From: Treponema brennaborense
GTDB taxonomy: Bacteria > Spirochaetota > Spirochaetia > Treponematales > Treponemataceae
Length of the DNA stretch: 64,000 bases
NCBI GenBank assembly: GCA_023666275.1
Contig: JAMPCJ010000001.1
Coordinates: 186,001-250,000, forward strand
Direction of reading: 5' to 3'
Shown here: positions 7,627-16,513 of the stretch, one piece after another
How the letters are laid out: every line of letters begins with the position of its first letter
Numbering within the stretch: the stretch's first letter is position 1
The notes under the pieces: generated by a model
Told to the model about the DNA's origin: nothing
Databases searched by the model: none
Seen by the model: the letters and a program-made list of their open reading frames with translations, nothing else
Program-made: the position numbers and the translations under genes

Positions 7627-10600
7627 ATGAAAAAGATGAAAAACCTAAAAGCCGGTAAAACGGTGATTTTATTTTCTTTGGTTTTGTTTATTTTCTATTC
7701 ATGCAGTTTTTTGGACAGCTTTTCCGAAGATGAAAATAATGGCATTCAAATTACAAGCTTAACGCTCGCGAAGCAAGCGCTTTCTGTTTCTGTCAGTGAA
7801 ATGGCGTATATTTCCGTAAACATGAAGCCTGCGGATGTTCAAAAAGATATAAAACTCAACTGGTCGTATGACAGCAATATTATTACAGCCGATACAGATT
7901 CCGCTTGGGGAGTTACGATAAAAGGCTTAAAAGAGGGGCAAACGAATTTGAAATGTTCGTATGGCGGTTATGAAGCGACATGCATAATCACAGTGAAAGG
8001 TTTCGCTGAAAATTATGAGGAAACAATCGAACCGTATATTTATTCGAGTACTTCGATTATACAAACCTCGCCGGGAATAACGGAAAAAGTATATGTTTCT
8101 TTGTACGGCGGAAGCGCAGCGGATATTGACGGCTATTCTTGGACTCTTGACAACGCAGGTGTCTGTTCGATAGAACCTGCGGGACAGTATTGTTTAATTA
8201 CGGCAAAAGATGCCGGATATGCGCGCATAAAAATCACTCATGCAAAAGCCGCGTATCCGTACTATATGGGCGTTTACGTTTTCTCCGATGCGACGAAAGT
8301 AAGTTACATAACGACTTCGGCAAATATTCTTACAATGAATCTTGCTGACGACGAACAGACAATTTCGGTTTCGCTTGTAAACGGGAAAGACACTTCCTCC
8401 GACAGCAGTTTTGCTTGGGAAGTTGTAAACGACGGAAGCGATTGCCCGATTCGCTGGGAAACGAACGGAAACAAAGCTGTAATTACGCCTTTTAAAGCGG
8501 GAAGCTGCACACTGCGTGTAACGCATCCGGATGCATCTTATCCGCTTGAAATTTTGTGCCGCGTAATTTCCGTTGTGAAAAATGTTTACATTCAGCCTGA
8601 TAAAACAATGGTAACGCTTTCGGGAAATACAGAAGCGACGGTAAAATCGGTGCTTGAAAACATCAATACAGGTGAATACGATGTTGATGCTTACACCTAT
8701 ACACTTGACGATTACAATGTCGCGGAAATTGTCGGCTATGTCGGAAACGAAGTCATGCTCAAAGGAAAGGCAAACGGCTCGTGCAAACTTTTAATCGCGC
8801 ACGAAAAAGCCGCCTACACACGGGAAGTTCTGCTCGTTGTAAACGGTCAGCTCACCGATGCGGTTGACTCAAGCTGTTACATTACAACAAGTCAAAACTA
8901 TATACGCATGAAAGCAGGCGGCAGCGGAACGTCTGTGGATATTTCGCTCAAAGGCGGCGAAGACGGCGACGAAAACAATTTTGTCTGGAGCATAAAAAGC
9001 GTTGCAGCGGACGGAAGTGCAAACGATGTTGTTTCAATGGATACGGCGCACGGGAATGTCAATTACGCCAGAAGTGCACTGCAGACATACGCGCACGGGC
9101 AGGCTTTTATCGAGCCGCAGTGTGCCGGCACCGCGGTTATCACCGTTTCGCATCCGAAAGTCGTATATCCGACGGAGATTTTGGTGAAAGTGTTAAGCGA
9201 AGACGCGATTTTGGATGAGCCGCTTTATTTTACGGGGAACGGCATTATCCGAATCCTCAACGGCGAATCAGAGGAATACACGGTACTGCTTAAAGGCGAG
9301 AACAAAAAGACAGGTGATGACAATGACATTGAATGGAAATGCGACAATACGAAAATAAATATTTCCGCAAGCGCAAATGTTGCCGAAATTAAAGCGCCAA
9401 GTTCGGGAATCGGAAACACGGTTTCCACCCTCACGATAAGCCACAGTAAAGCGGATGCCGATAAAAAAGTGCTGGTGCTGACGGCGGATACGGAAGAAGA
9501 ACTTGAAAATATGAAAGCGCTGTATTCCGATAAACTGTATTATAATTTCGAAGTCGGCGATGCGGCTTATTGTTCGACAGATTATGTGGGTTTTGATAAA
9601 AAAGAAACAGTAATTGATGCTGACGGAAATGAAACGGAAAAATTTGTGCCGTATGATTTCAGCACGGCAGTATGGAAAACAAGCGATTCTTCTGTTTGTT
9701 CGGTTGAAAAAATAACGCAGAATCCGCTGTCGGCTCGTATAACCGGTCTTAAAGCAGGAACTGCGGTTGTTGCTGTAAGCGTAACCGACAGCGAGGGAAC
9801 ATATACGTGCGAATATGCAATCACCGTTTATCCCAAAGGAACGATTCAGACAGAACCTGAAATTTATTTTACGACAAGTCAAAACGTTGTGAATCTTTCG
9901 GGTGCGGGAAAAGAAAGCACGATAAGAATTTCCGCAATCAATTTAACTTCTTCCGAATATTCAAAAATCGACTGGACTTCAAGCGATGAAAGCGTTGCGA
10001 CCGTAATCGGGAACGGATTAAGCGCGAACATAACGGCGGTGTCCGAAGGCGAAGCGGTAATTTCCGCATCACACGAAAAAAGCCAAAACACGCTTAAAAT
10101 CTATGTACGGGTCGGAAGTGAATATGTTATTCCGGATGCAAAACCGGTCGTTTATATTTCCGCCGCCGATGTGCTGACAATGCTTAAAGACGATCCTGCA
10201 CAAAAACTTACCGCCGTTTTGATGAACTTCACCGAAACGGATACATCGGGATTTTCTTTTGAAATAGACAATGAACAAGTCGCGGCAATTTCAAGCCAGT
10301 CCGTAAACGGGACTGCCTTTATAAAGCCGGTTTCAAGCGGTCAGGCGGAAATTACGATATCGCATACACAAACGAGCATCGTAAAAAAAGTTTTGGTTGT
10401 TGTGGGAAATTCGAGCGAGGAACTCAAAAGTTTTACGTACCTTACAACAAGTTCGAATGTTGTTGCGGTCGGCGAGGGAAACACCAAGACAGTTTCCGTT
10501 TCCGTGAAAAATTCGGACACGGTGATTGTCGACGGCTACACCTGGTCGTCTTCCGACGCAAGCATTGTCGACGTAACAGGGCGCGGAAGTACTGCTGTTT

Positions 10601-13482
10601 TGACGGGGAATTCAATAGGAACCGCAGTTATTGAAGTGAAAAACAAAAACTGCTCATATCCGCTGCAAATCATTGCGCAGTGCGTCGATCCGATCGCAGC
10701 AGCGGCAAATCCGTACATTCAGCTTACATCTTCCGTTATTACGGTGAATGTGAGTTCGTCATATACGTCTGTTTCCGCGGATTTGGTCGGCGGCAGCGAA
10801 AAAGATTTTTCGGACTTTGTCTGGACTTCGAGCGATTCATCTGTTTGCGTATGTTACGGACAAAACGAAGTGGGAAAAATAAGGGCATTGAAATCCGGAA
10901 CAACGTATATCACGGTTTCTCATCCGAAAGCGCAATATTCGGCGCAGCTGCTTGTCGTTTGCGATGAAGTAAAAGAAAGCGAATGTTACATTTCGGTTCC
11001 GTCAAGCATCATTTCAATGAAGCCGACAGATTCAAGCCAAACCATCACGGCAAATCTTATAAACGGAAGTGCTACCGATAAATACAACTTCACTTGGTCG
11101 CTCGATGTTTATGATATTGTCGACTTTGTGTATTCCGCCAATGTCTGCACAATCACGCCTTTGCAGCAGGGGCAGGCTGTAATTACCATTCATCACCCGA
11201 AATCAGCTTATGACCAGCAGATTGCAGTAACAGTTCAGGAATATACAACGTTCGCTTTTCCCGACGATTACACTTCCATAACGCAGGGAAATGTTTCGTT
11301 TAAGACAATGCAGGTTCCCACAACGAAAGTCGCAACGTATGTCGAATACTCTGTGGACAATCCCGATATTTGCTCGATTACGGGAACAAAGACGACGGCG
11401 CAGATTACGGCGGTCAAGGCGGGAACAACGACTGTCCGCGCAAAACTCGTCGCATCTTCGACAGGTGTTTCTCAGGCAAGCGCGGAAATGATGGTTTATG
11501 TAAAAGAAGCCGCCGTCAATGCATGCTATATTTCCGCCGCAAGCACAATCTATACCGTGAACAAAGGGAAAAGCCAAACGCTGAGTGCCTCGATTTCGGG
11601 CACGGGAATTGCGGAAAGCGACCGCTATAATTTAAAATGGACGACAAGCGATACCGATGTAATAAACATTACGGGCGTATCTTCTGACGGCACGGTTACG
11701 GGACAGTCGATTTACATTACCGCACTCAAAGCGGGCGAAGCGCTTATCACGTGTTCGCACGAGAAAGCGGCAAGTGATTTGATGTTTTATGTTCTGGTTC
11801 CGGGAAGCGGCACAAAATCCGTAACGCTCAATAAATCCTACATTACGCTTACGAAAGGCTCTTCCGGCACGACATTGAAAGCGACAATCGAAAACGCGGA
11901 AAGTTCGAACGATTACAACGATCTTATATGGACGGTTTCTTCGTCGAACAACGAGGAAGTGTGCCGCGTAATGGGAAACGGACAGAATGTAACGATATAT
12001 CCGATAAATGTCGGCGAAGCAGAAGTTATGGCGCAGCTTCCCGACAGCCCAAGCACCGCAAAATGCACAGTTTTGGTTCAGGCGGGCAAGAGTTTTACAT
12101 TCGAGCAAAGCGGAGGCACTGTGCAGCCGTTCCATTCCAAAAAGTATAAGTACACGGTAAGTCCGCCGGATGCGAATTTGACTTGGACGATAAATCAAGG
12201 AGACGACTACTTCAGCTTTAATGACTTGGGCTGCGACGAAAAAGGCGTCGGCTATGTTGAAATTGAAGGAATAAAAGAAGGCAGCGGCACTTTGGTATGT
12301 CTCACCGACGGCGGTGCAAAAGGTCAGATGAGTATCAAAGTAGATTGGAATTACGAGTTCAAAATATATTCGACACGGCTTTCGGGAAGCCCTGATAATC
12401 TATACGTCGTTGAATACAAAGTAAGCCCGGCTGATGCCGTTATTGATGTAGCTGGAAACGGATTATGCGAATTCTCCCAGAACGACGATGGATTCGGAAA
12501 CGGCAGAATAGAAATCTCGCCGCACACAGAAGGTTCGGATGCAATAACAATCAAGGCAAAGAATCCGAATGACAGCAACAAGATAATAGGCAGCTATAAT
12601 GTGGACGGAACGTTCTACTATGATTCGATTACAGTGAAATATAAAAAACTAAGCGATGTCGCATACGCAGACAACACAAAGACAGCTTGGTGGTCTGATT
12701 TTGAAAATGATACGATTACCTTAGGGGACGGAGAAAAACTGACATTTTTGTTTGAAGTTTCGGAAACGAAGCTTAAAGACTTGAAAATCAGCGCCGCTTT
12801 GAAAAGTAAGAAAGACACGAACATCTTGTTGGAGCCAGGTGCTGTCAGCGGGCAGTTCATACTGAGCCACAAGACTGATTTTCAATCTCCTGCATACAGG
12901 ATAAACAAAGGATACAGACCAACCTATAAAGGTTCTGTCTCGTATCCTGACGGGACGCCGATAAAACTGGATGATTTCAGAGAGGAATGGGCCTCTGATG
13001 ATTATCATTGGTGGAATCTTACCGGTGATCATAATAAAAGAAAAGCCTGGTTTTATCTTCGAAATGACAAAACTTCAAGTAGATTGTATGAGATATACTC
13101 TGGGGAGTATGAAGGAGGTACGTCTCGCAAATTGCTGAAAGATAAATCCTCTAAAAATAATGATTGGGGTGTTATTCGCGACACAAGTCTTGACGGCACG
13201 TGTTATTCTGTGGAAAAATTTCAAAACTATTTGTGGTATTATGTCCCCGCCTGGGAAAAAGAGTACGGAGGCAACGACAAACTCACTTTTGTTCATGAAT
13301 ATGGAGAAATCGACACTGACCATATCGATGCCGCATATTACGATGTAACACCTGACACAGCAATTGTGGAGGAAACACAGGCAGATGTCTTGGAAGTGTC
13401 ATTTGAACATAACGGCAAAGAGCGGAAAAAGTCTTATCTGATTTATGTCGTCAAGCGCAATTCCGCTTGTACGCAAAGATGA
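7627..13482 (+). CDS. Giant Ig-like (BIG2-type) repeat lipoprotein
   Basis: 1951 residues from ATG 7627 behind AAGGATGAGG. A basic start and hydrophobic core end in FYSC, a likely lipobox. I count about 15 Ig-like repeats of roughly 95-125 residues between residues 40 and 1540. Each begins like CYITTSxN and ends like GxAxIxxSHxKAxYP followed by a strand, the pattern of group 2 bacterial Ig domains. The last ~400 residues are not repeated and are rich in aromatic and charged residues. Such proteins are usually surface-exposed adhesins. Lying between virB10 and virD4, it may promote donor-recipient contact; that is inference. Confidence 0.85.
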   Translation: MKKMKNLKAGKTVILFSLVLFIFYSCSFLDSFSEDENNGIQITSLTLAKQALSVSVSEMAYISVNMKPADVQKDIKLNWSYDSNIITADTDSAWGVTIKGLKEGQTNLKCSYGGYEATCIITVKGFAENYEETIEPYIYSSTSIIQTSPGITEKVYVSLYGGSAADIDGYSWTLDNAGVCSIEPAGQYCLITAKDAGYARIKITHAKAAYPYYMGVYVFSDATKVSYITTSANILTMNLADDEQTISVSLVNGKDTSSDSSFAWEVVNDGSDCPIRWETNGNKAVITPFKAGSCTLRVTHPDASYPLEILCRVISVVKNVYIQPDKTMVTLSGNTEATVKSVLENINTGEYDVDAYTYTLDDYNVAEIVGYVGNEVMLKGKANGSCKLLIAHEKAAYTREVLLVVNGQLTDAVDSSCYITTSQNYIRMKAGGSGTSVDISLKGGEDGDENNFVWSIKSVAADGSANDVVSMDTAHGNVNYARSALQTYAHGQAFIEPQCAGTAVITVSHPKVVYPTEILVKVLSEDAILDEPLYFTGNGIIRILNGESEEYTVLLKGENKKTGDDNDIEWKCDNTKINISASANVAEIKAPSSGIGNTVSTLTISHSKADADKKVLVLTADTEEELENMKALYSDKLYYNFEVGDAAYCSTDYVGFDKKETVIDADGNETEKFVPYDFSTAVWKTSDSSVCSVEKITQNPLSARITGLKAGTAVVAVSVTDSEGTYTCEYAITVYPKGTIQTEPEIYFTTSQNVVNLSGAGKESTIRISAINLTSSEYSKIDWTSSDESVATVIGNGLSANITAVSEGEAVISASHEKSQNTLKIYVRVGSEYVIPDAKPVVYISAADVLTMLKDDPAQKLTAVLMNFTETDTSGFSFEIDNEQVAAISSQSVNGTAFIKPVSSGQAEITISHTQTSIVKKVLVVVGNSSEELKSFTYLTTSSNVVAVGEGNTKTVSVSVKNSDTVIVDGYTWSSSDASIVDVTGRGSTAVLTGNSIGTAVIEVKNKNCSYPLQIIAQCVDPIAAAANPYIQLTSSVITVNVSSSYTSVSADLVGGSEKDFSDFVWTSSDSSVCVCYGQNEVGKIRALKSGTTYITVSHPKAQYSAQLLVVCDEVKESECYISVPSSIISMKPTDSSQTITANLINGSATDKYNFTWSLDVYDIVDFVYSANVCTITPLQQGQAVITIHHPKSAYDQQIAVTVQEYTTFAFPDDYTSITQGNVSFKTMQVPTTKVATYVEYSVDNPDICSITGTKTTAQITAVKAGTTTVRAKLVASSTGVSQASAEMMVYVKEAAVNACYISAASTIYTVNKGKSQTLSASISGTGIAESDRYNLKWTTSDTDVINITGVSSDGTVTGQSIYITALKAGEALITCSHEKAASDLMFYVLVPGSGTKSVTLNKSYITLTKGSSGTTLKATIENAESSNDYNDLIWTVSSSNNEEVCRVMGNGQNVTIYPINVGEAEVMAQLPDSPSTAKCTVLVQAGKSFTFEQSGGTVQPFHSKKYKYTVSPPDANLTWTINQGDDYFSFNDLGCDEKGVGYVEIEGIKEGSGTLVCLTDGGAKGQMSIKVDWNYEFKIYSTRLSGSPDNLYVVEYKVSPADAVIDVAGNGLCEFSQNDDGFGNGRIEISPHTEGSDAITIKAKNPNDSNKIIGSYNVDGTFYYDSITVKYKKLSDVAYADNTKTAWWSDFENDTITLGDGEKLTFLFEVSETKLKDLKISAALKSKKDTNILLEPGAVSGQFILSHKTDFQSPAYRINKGYRPTYKGSVSYPDGTPIKLDDFREEWASDDYHWWNLTGDHNKRKAWFYLRNDKTSSRLYEIYSGEYEGGTSRKLLKDKSSKNNDWGVIRDTSLDGTCYSVEKFQNYLWYYVPAWEKEYGGNDKLTFVHEYGEIDTDHIDAAYYDVTPDTAIVEETQADVLEVSFEHNGKERKKSYLIYVVKRNSACTQR

Positions 13483-13515
13483 TGTAAGTGCTTTTCAAAT
13501 AGCATCAAACAGAAC

Positions 13516-13548
13516 AAAAAGGAGCTGCAATTATTGCAGCTCCTTTTT
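13516..13548. terminator. Bidirectional factor-independent terminator
   Basis: A perfect 15-bp stem (13516-13530 with 13534-13548) has a three-base loop. A's lead in and T's follow on both strands. It separates the convergent Ig-repeat gene and the minus-strand lipoprotein gene. Confidence 0.93.
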
Positions 13549-13564
13549 GTCAGGAAAATGTATG

Positions 13565-14149
13565 TCAGTCTTTCTTCGCGGTGATAACAAATTTATTGGG
13601 ATTTTCGCCGTTATCGGAATATTTAACGGAATATGTAATAATGCGAAGTGTTTCGCCTGTCAGTTGAAAAGCCATGTATTCTTTCAGCGAACCGGATATA
13701 CCATCAAAGTCAGAAATAATGTATTCACCTGTTTCAAATAAATCTGCATATTTTTTGAGAAATTCTGCTTCCTTGCACACATCTGTCGAAAAGAAGTACA
13801 CATCGTTATACGGCATATAATCGGATGACGTTTTGCCGTTATAGGTTTGTGTTGCTGTGATAAGGAAAGAAGCTTTTTTTGTTTCTCCATTTTCCGTATA
13901 GCTTCCGTTTTCTTCAATACTAACGCTATAGCTTACCTGTGTTCCCGCAAGCTCCCCTTCGCTTATGGTAAGATTGCCGCTGCCGTGTTTCCATTCAAGA
14001 AGTTTTGTCTTGAATGCATTCGACTCTGCTACTAACGAATCCCCCCCCCCGCTGTTTTCGCCGTCATCAGCGCAGCCGAGCAATGCAGTAAGTCCTGCAC
14101 AAAGCAGAGCAATAAGAACTGCTTTGTTTCCTTTCATAAATTTTTTCAT
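13565..14149 (-). CDS. Small lipoprotein with a poly-G tract
   Basis: 194 residues from ATG 14149 behind AGGAGG. The signal peptide ends LTALLGC (lipobox), giving a mature lipoprotein starting CADDGENSGGGDS. The GGG is encoded by ten consecutive G's on the coding strand (14041-14050). Slippage there would shift the frame just after the lipidated cysteine, so phase variation is possible. The rest is beta-rich with no family I recognise. It lies 17 bases after the MORN-type gene and probably shares its transcript. Confidence 0.8.
   Translation of the reverse strand: MKKFMKGNKAVLIALLCAGLTALLGCADDGENSGGGDSLVAESNAFKTKLLEWKHGSGNLTISEGELAGTQVSYSVSIEENGSYTENGETKKASFLITATQTYNGKTSSDYMPYNDVYFFSTDVCKEAEFLKKYADLFETGEYIISDFDGISGSLKEYMAFQLTGETLRIITYSVKYSDNGENPNKFVITAKKD
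14041..14050. repeat. Homopolymeric C10/G10 tract
   Basis: Ten C's on the plus strand fall within codons 34-38 of the minus-strand lipoprotein. The current length keeps the gene in frame. Confidence 0.95.
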
Positions 14150-14166
14150 AGAAATACCTCCTTTAT

Positions 14167-15540
14167 TTATTCTATTTCAATAATTTTTCCGCTGCTGCTT
14201 ATCAAAACTGCCGCAGGATTTCCGCTCTCGTCAAAAATGAACGAGTCCTTGGCGGAAAGTTCGCTTATTTTTACCGTCCTGATTTTATCTGCGTCGAAAA
14301 TTGCCGCGCAGTTGTAGTTTGTGTTGTAAAAAGAGCCCCGCGAACTTTGCAAAACAGCGCATCCGAGCGCGGCGTTTCTTTTTCCCTCTTTGTAATATAT
14401 TTTCCAAGCGAAAATTGTTTGAATGCCGTCTTTTGTTTCGATTTCCGAAAGAATCTGCGATTCGGCAAAATACGCCATTGTGATTTCGCCGTTTTCATCA
14501 TAATCAACTTGATTAACCGCAACGACTTTGTTTTCGACCAATGCGGGAAAATCGGAACCTTTTACAGCTTTCATGCTTTTTACCGCGCCGGTTTCGGAAA
14601 AAGAAACGATTTGGCTTGTCGTATTCGGCGGAAAGTCCGATTTCGGATTGAAATAAAAACGCACATTGCCGAGCGTAAAATTTACGTTTTCGAATGTCCA
14701 GGAAATTTGTTTTAAGGTTTTTCCGTCTTCATAAAAAACAAGCGGCTCGCCCGGAATACAGGTAACTTTTATTCCGTCGCCCAAGACTAACGCAGAACCG
14801 TTTCCGGGATAAAACGAAAGCAGTTTTGTCGGATCGTCTTCGCTTACGACAACAGACGTTCCGAGTTTCAGCGAGAAATTCAAGGGATTGGGGTAATTCG
14901 CGCCTTGAGGAACGAATTCTTTTACGGCGCCGCTTTCGTAAAAAAATACTTCCGACTGATTTTTGAAAACTGCTTTGGTTTTTTCGTTTTTTCTCAAATC
15001 GCGCAGGAATTTGAACGATTGGTCTGCCGCGACTTTTACCGACTCGATATTTCCGTTTTCGTAAAAGCGAATTACGCTTTTGGGAAAAATCGCCAGCGAT
15101 TCGTTATATTTCTCAAACGAAATATGAAGATAATTGTCGCCGCCGAGAGAATCGTATTTTACGTTTGCAAGGCGGACGGTTTTTAAATTCCCGTTTTCGT
15201 AAAATTCCGCGGGCTGCGCGTTTTTTTGTGATAAATAATCAGTTCCAGGAACCGGCGTCTCAATGAAAATCGCGCCGAAAGTTGCGGAAGGATACGAAAT
15301 ACGGACAGGCTGTCCGAAGTCTTCGATATAAAAAGATTTTACCGCGCCAGATTCATATCGTTCCGCGGGAAATCCGCCTTTTACGGAAAAAGTGCCGTAT
15401 TTTGTTTCGATTTTTTCCTGCGGGATTTGAGCGTTTCCCGCCGTTACGCCGCCGATTGAAATTTGCGCAGACAATGCGGCATTTGCCGACGTCAGCGCAA
15501 GGGCGCAAACAAATGCCCTGCCGATGCTGGATTTTATCAT
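14167..15540 (-). CDS. Secreted MORN-variant repeat protein
   Basis: 457 residues from ATG 15540. An N-terminal signal peptide (cleavage likely after ANAALSA) predicts export. Degenerate repeats such as EFYENGNLKTV, RFYENGNIESV and FFYESGAVKEF recur about every 40-70 residues, the pattern of MORN-like 'x-Y-x-N-G' repeats. No enzyme motif is seen. A hairpin overlapping the start region may control translation. It forms a two-gene unit with the lipoprotein at 13565-14149. These two look like surface cargo between the two halves of the secretion operon. Confidence 0.75.
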   Translation of the reverse strand: MIKSSIGRAFVCALALTSANAALSAQISIGGVTAGNAQIPQEKIETKYGTFSVKGGFPAERYESGAVKSFYIEDFGQPVRISYPSATFGAIFIETPVPGTDYLSQKNAQPAEFYENGNLKTVRLANVKYDSLGGDNYLHISFEKYNESLAIFPKSVIRFYENGNIESVKVAADQSFKFLRDLRKNEKTKAVFKNQSEVFFYESGAVKEFVPQGANYPNPLNFSLKLGTSVVVSEDDPTKLLSFYPGNGSALVLGDGIKVTCIPGEPLVFYEDGKTLKQISWTFENVNFTLGNVRFYFNPKSDFPPNTTSQIVSFSETGAVKSMKAVKGSDFPALVENKVVAVNQVDYDENGEITMAYFAESQILSEIETKDGIQTIFAWKIYYKEGKRNAALGCAVLQSSRGSFYNTNYNCAAIFDADKIRTVKISELSAKDSFIFDESGNPAAVLISSSGKIIEIE

Positions 15541-15571
15541 AATGCTTCCTTGCCGGAAAATCCGGCATTAT
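15539..15571 (-). promoter_or_regulatory. Hairpin overlapping the start of the MORN-type gene
   Basis: On the minus strand CCGGA-TTT-TCCGG (within 15551-15567) is enclosed by an outer pairing of ATAATGC (15571-15565) with GCATTAT (15545-15539). The outer pairing covers two bases of the ATG, with the AAGGAA ribosome-binding site in a bulge. Translational control is plausible. Confidence 0.5.
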
Positions 15572-15705
15572 AAAAAAAATTTTCCGGTTGCACTACGAAA
15601 ACTTGGAGAAGTCCTCTATCCGCCGGGATTGAGTGCTGGATTTACGAGTCATAATGACCGACCATACCAAAGTATATGGAATTTTATGCGAAAGTTATAC
15701 CATTT

Positions 15706-16047
15706 TTACAAATCCATTTCAAGATTGGAAAGAACGCATTCCCAATCTTCGAGAAAATCCCATCCTTGCTCTTTGCATTTTCTGATTGCAAAATATCCTG
15801 CTTGGTTTGCCGTCATGCTTCTGCAAACTCCGGGAAACTTCTGCGTGTTAATCGGGATCCAAAATATGCGATCCGCCGTTTTCGGCAAGTCATCGTCATC
15901 AATCAGATTGTCCGAAAATTCGTCCGTAAAGTTTTCTTTCGTGATTTCCTTTTTGACTTTGCAGAAAGAAACCTCGCCGCCGTTTGGAATCCCGCGGGCA
16001 ATAAATTCTTCCCTTATCAAGGAAAGATAATCAGTACCGTTTGTCAT
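15706..16047 (-). CDS. Hypothetical protein
   Basis: 113 residues from ATG 16047 behind GGAGG at good spacing. Soluble, with an acidic stretch (NLIDDDDLPK) in the middle and a C-terminal part rich in aromatic residues (QAGYFAIRKCKEQGWDFLEDWE). No family recognised. About 165 bases separate it from the MORN-type gene. That gap holds only the hairpin and nothing else I can support. Confidence 0.65.
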   Translation of the reverse strand: MTNGTDYLSLIREEFIARGIPNGGEVSFCKVKKEITKENFTDEFSDNLIDDDDLPKTADRIFWIPINTQKFPGVCRSMTANQAGYFAIRKCKEQGWDFLEDWECVLSNLEMDL

Positions 16048-16112
16048 TTTTCGACCTCCTGTTTTCTTTTCTCCCCGACTCAGTATCCAAAGATCCTAAC
16101 CTAAAATAATAA

Positions 16113-16346
16113 TCATAATTTTTCCTCCGATATTTCTTCTTTTTGCTTTTTTTCGATTTCCGCAGCAACGCCGAGCTGCAAATATTCGCTTATAAAGCGG
16201 CTTACCGTTTTTTTCTGCCGTGCGGCGATTTCTTTGAGCAATTCGGCTTCTTCTTCGGGCAGCGCAACGGAAAATGTTTTGTATTTGACAGTTCCTTTTT
16301 TTCGTCCGGCACCCTGCCGTTTTCCGCCCCAGTTTCTTTCATTCAT
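16113..16346 (-). CDS. Ribbon-helix-helix-type regulator
   Basis: 77 residues from ATG 16346 (MNERNWGGKRQGAGRKKG). A longer upstream frame is rejected because it would cross the promoter. A basic arm is followed by KYKTFSVALPEEEAELLKEIA and a second helix, fitting an Arc/MetJ-type DNA-binding fold. It is divergent from virD4, so it may repress its own gene and the virD4 operon. There is no Shine-Dalgarno sequence. The -10 hexamer ends six bases before the ATG, which predicts a leaderless mRNA. Confidence 0.75.
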   Translation of the reverse strand: MNERNWGGKRQGAGRKKGTVKYKTFSVALPEEEAELLKEIAARQKKTVSRFISEYLQLGVAAEIEKKQKEEISEEKL

Positions 16347-16352
16347 AATTCG

Positions 16353-16381
16353 AGTATAACTTGTTAACTTGATTTTGTCAA
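16353..16381 (-). promoter_or_regulatory. Near-consensus promoter of the RHH regulator (leaderless)
   Basis: On the minus strand TTGACA (16381-16376), a 17-bp spacer and TATACT (16358-16353) precede the ATG at 16346 by six bases. The spacer contains AAGTTA twice at eight-base spacing, a plausible RHH operator. Confidence 0.8.
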
Positions 16382-16442
16382 TTTTAATTTCAAGTTCCGC
16401 TGAAATATGTTTGTTTTTTACGATACACATACAAAATATATA

Positions 16443-16471
16443 TTGCAGAAAATACAACAAGAAGCTATAAT
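16443..16471 (+). promoter_or_regulatory. Sigma70-type promoter of the virD4 operon
   Basis: TTGCAG (16443-16448), a 17-bp spacer and TATAAT (16466-16471). The start near 16478 gives a ~36-base leader holding the GCCCGCCCAAA box. Confidence 0.75.
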
Positions 16472-16491
16472 TGCTTTTGTAAAAACTTTCC

Positions 16492-16510
16492 GCCCGCCCA
16501 AAAGAGGAAA
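16492..16510 (+). promoter_or_regulatory. GCCYGCCCAAA box with Shine-Dalgarno, before virD4
   Basis: GCCCGCCCAAAAGAGGAAA, three bases before the TTG start. CTTTCC just upstream can pair with GGAAAG, putting the box in a hairpin loop. Confidence 0.6.
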
Positions 16511-16513
16511 GCT

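Noticed and set aside
13445-13741. Plus-strand 98-codon frame after the Ig-repeat gene
   Set aside because: It overlaps both the terminator and the minus-strand lipoprotein, which has a clear signal peptide and ribosome-binding site.
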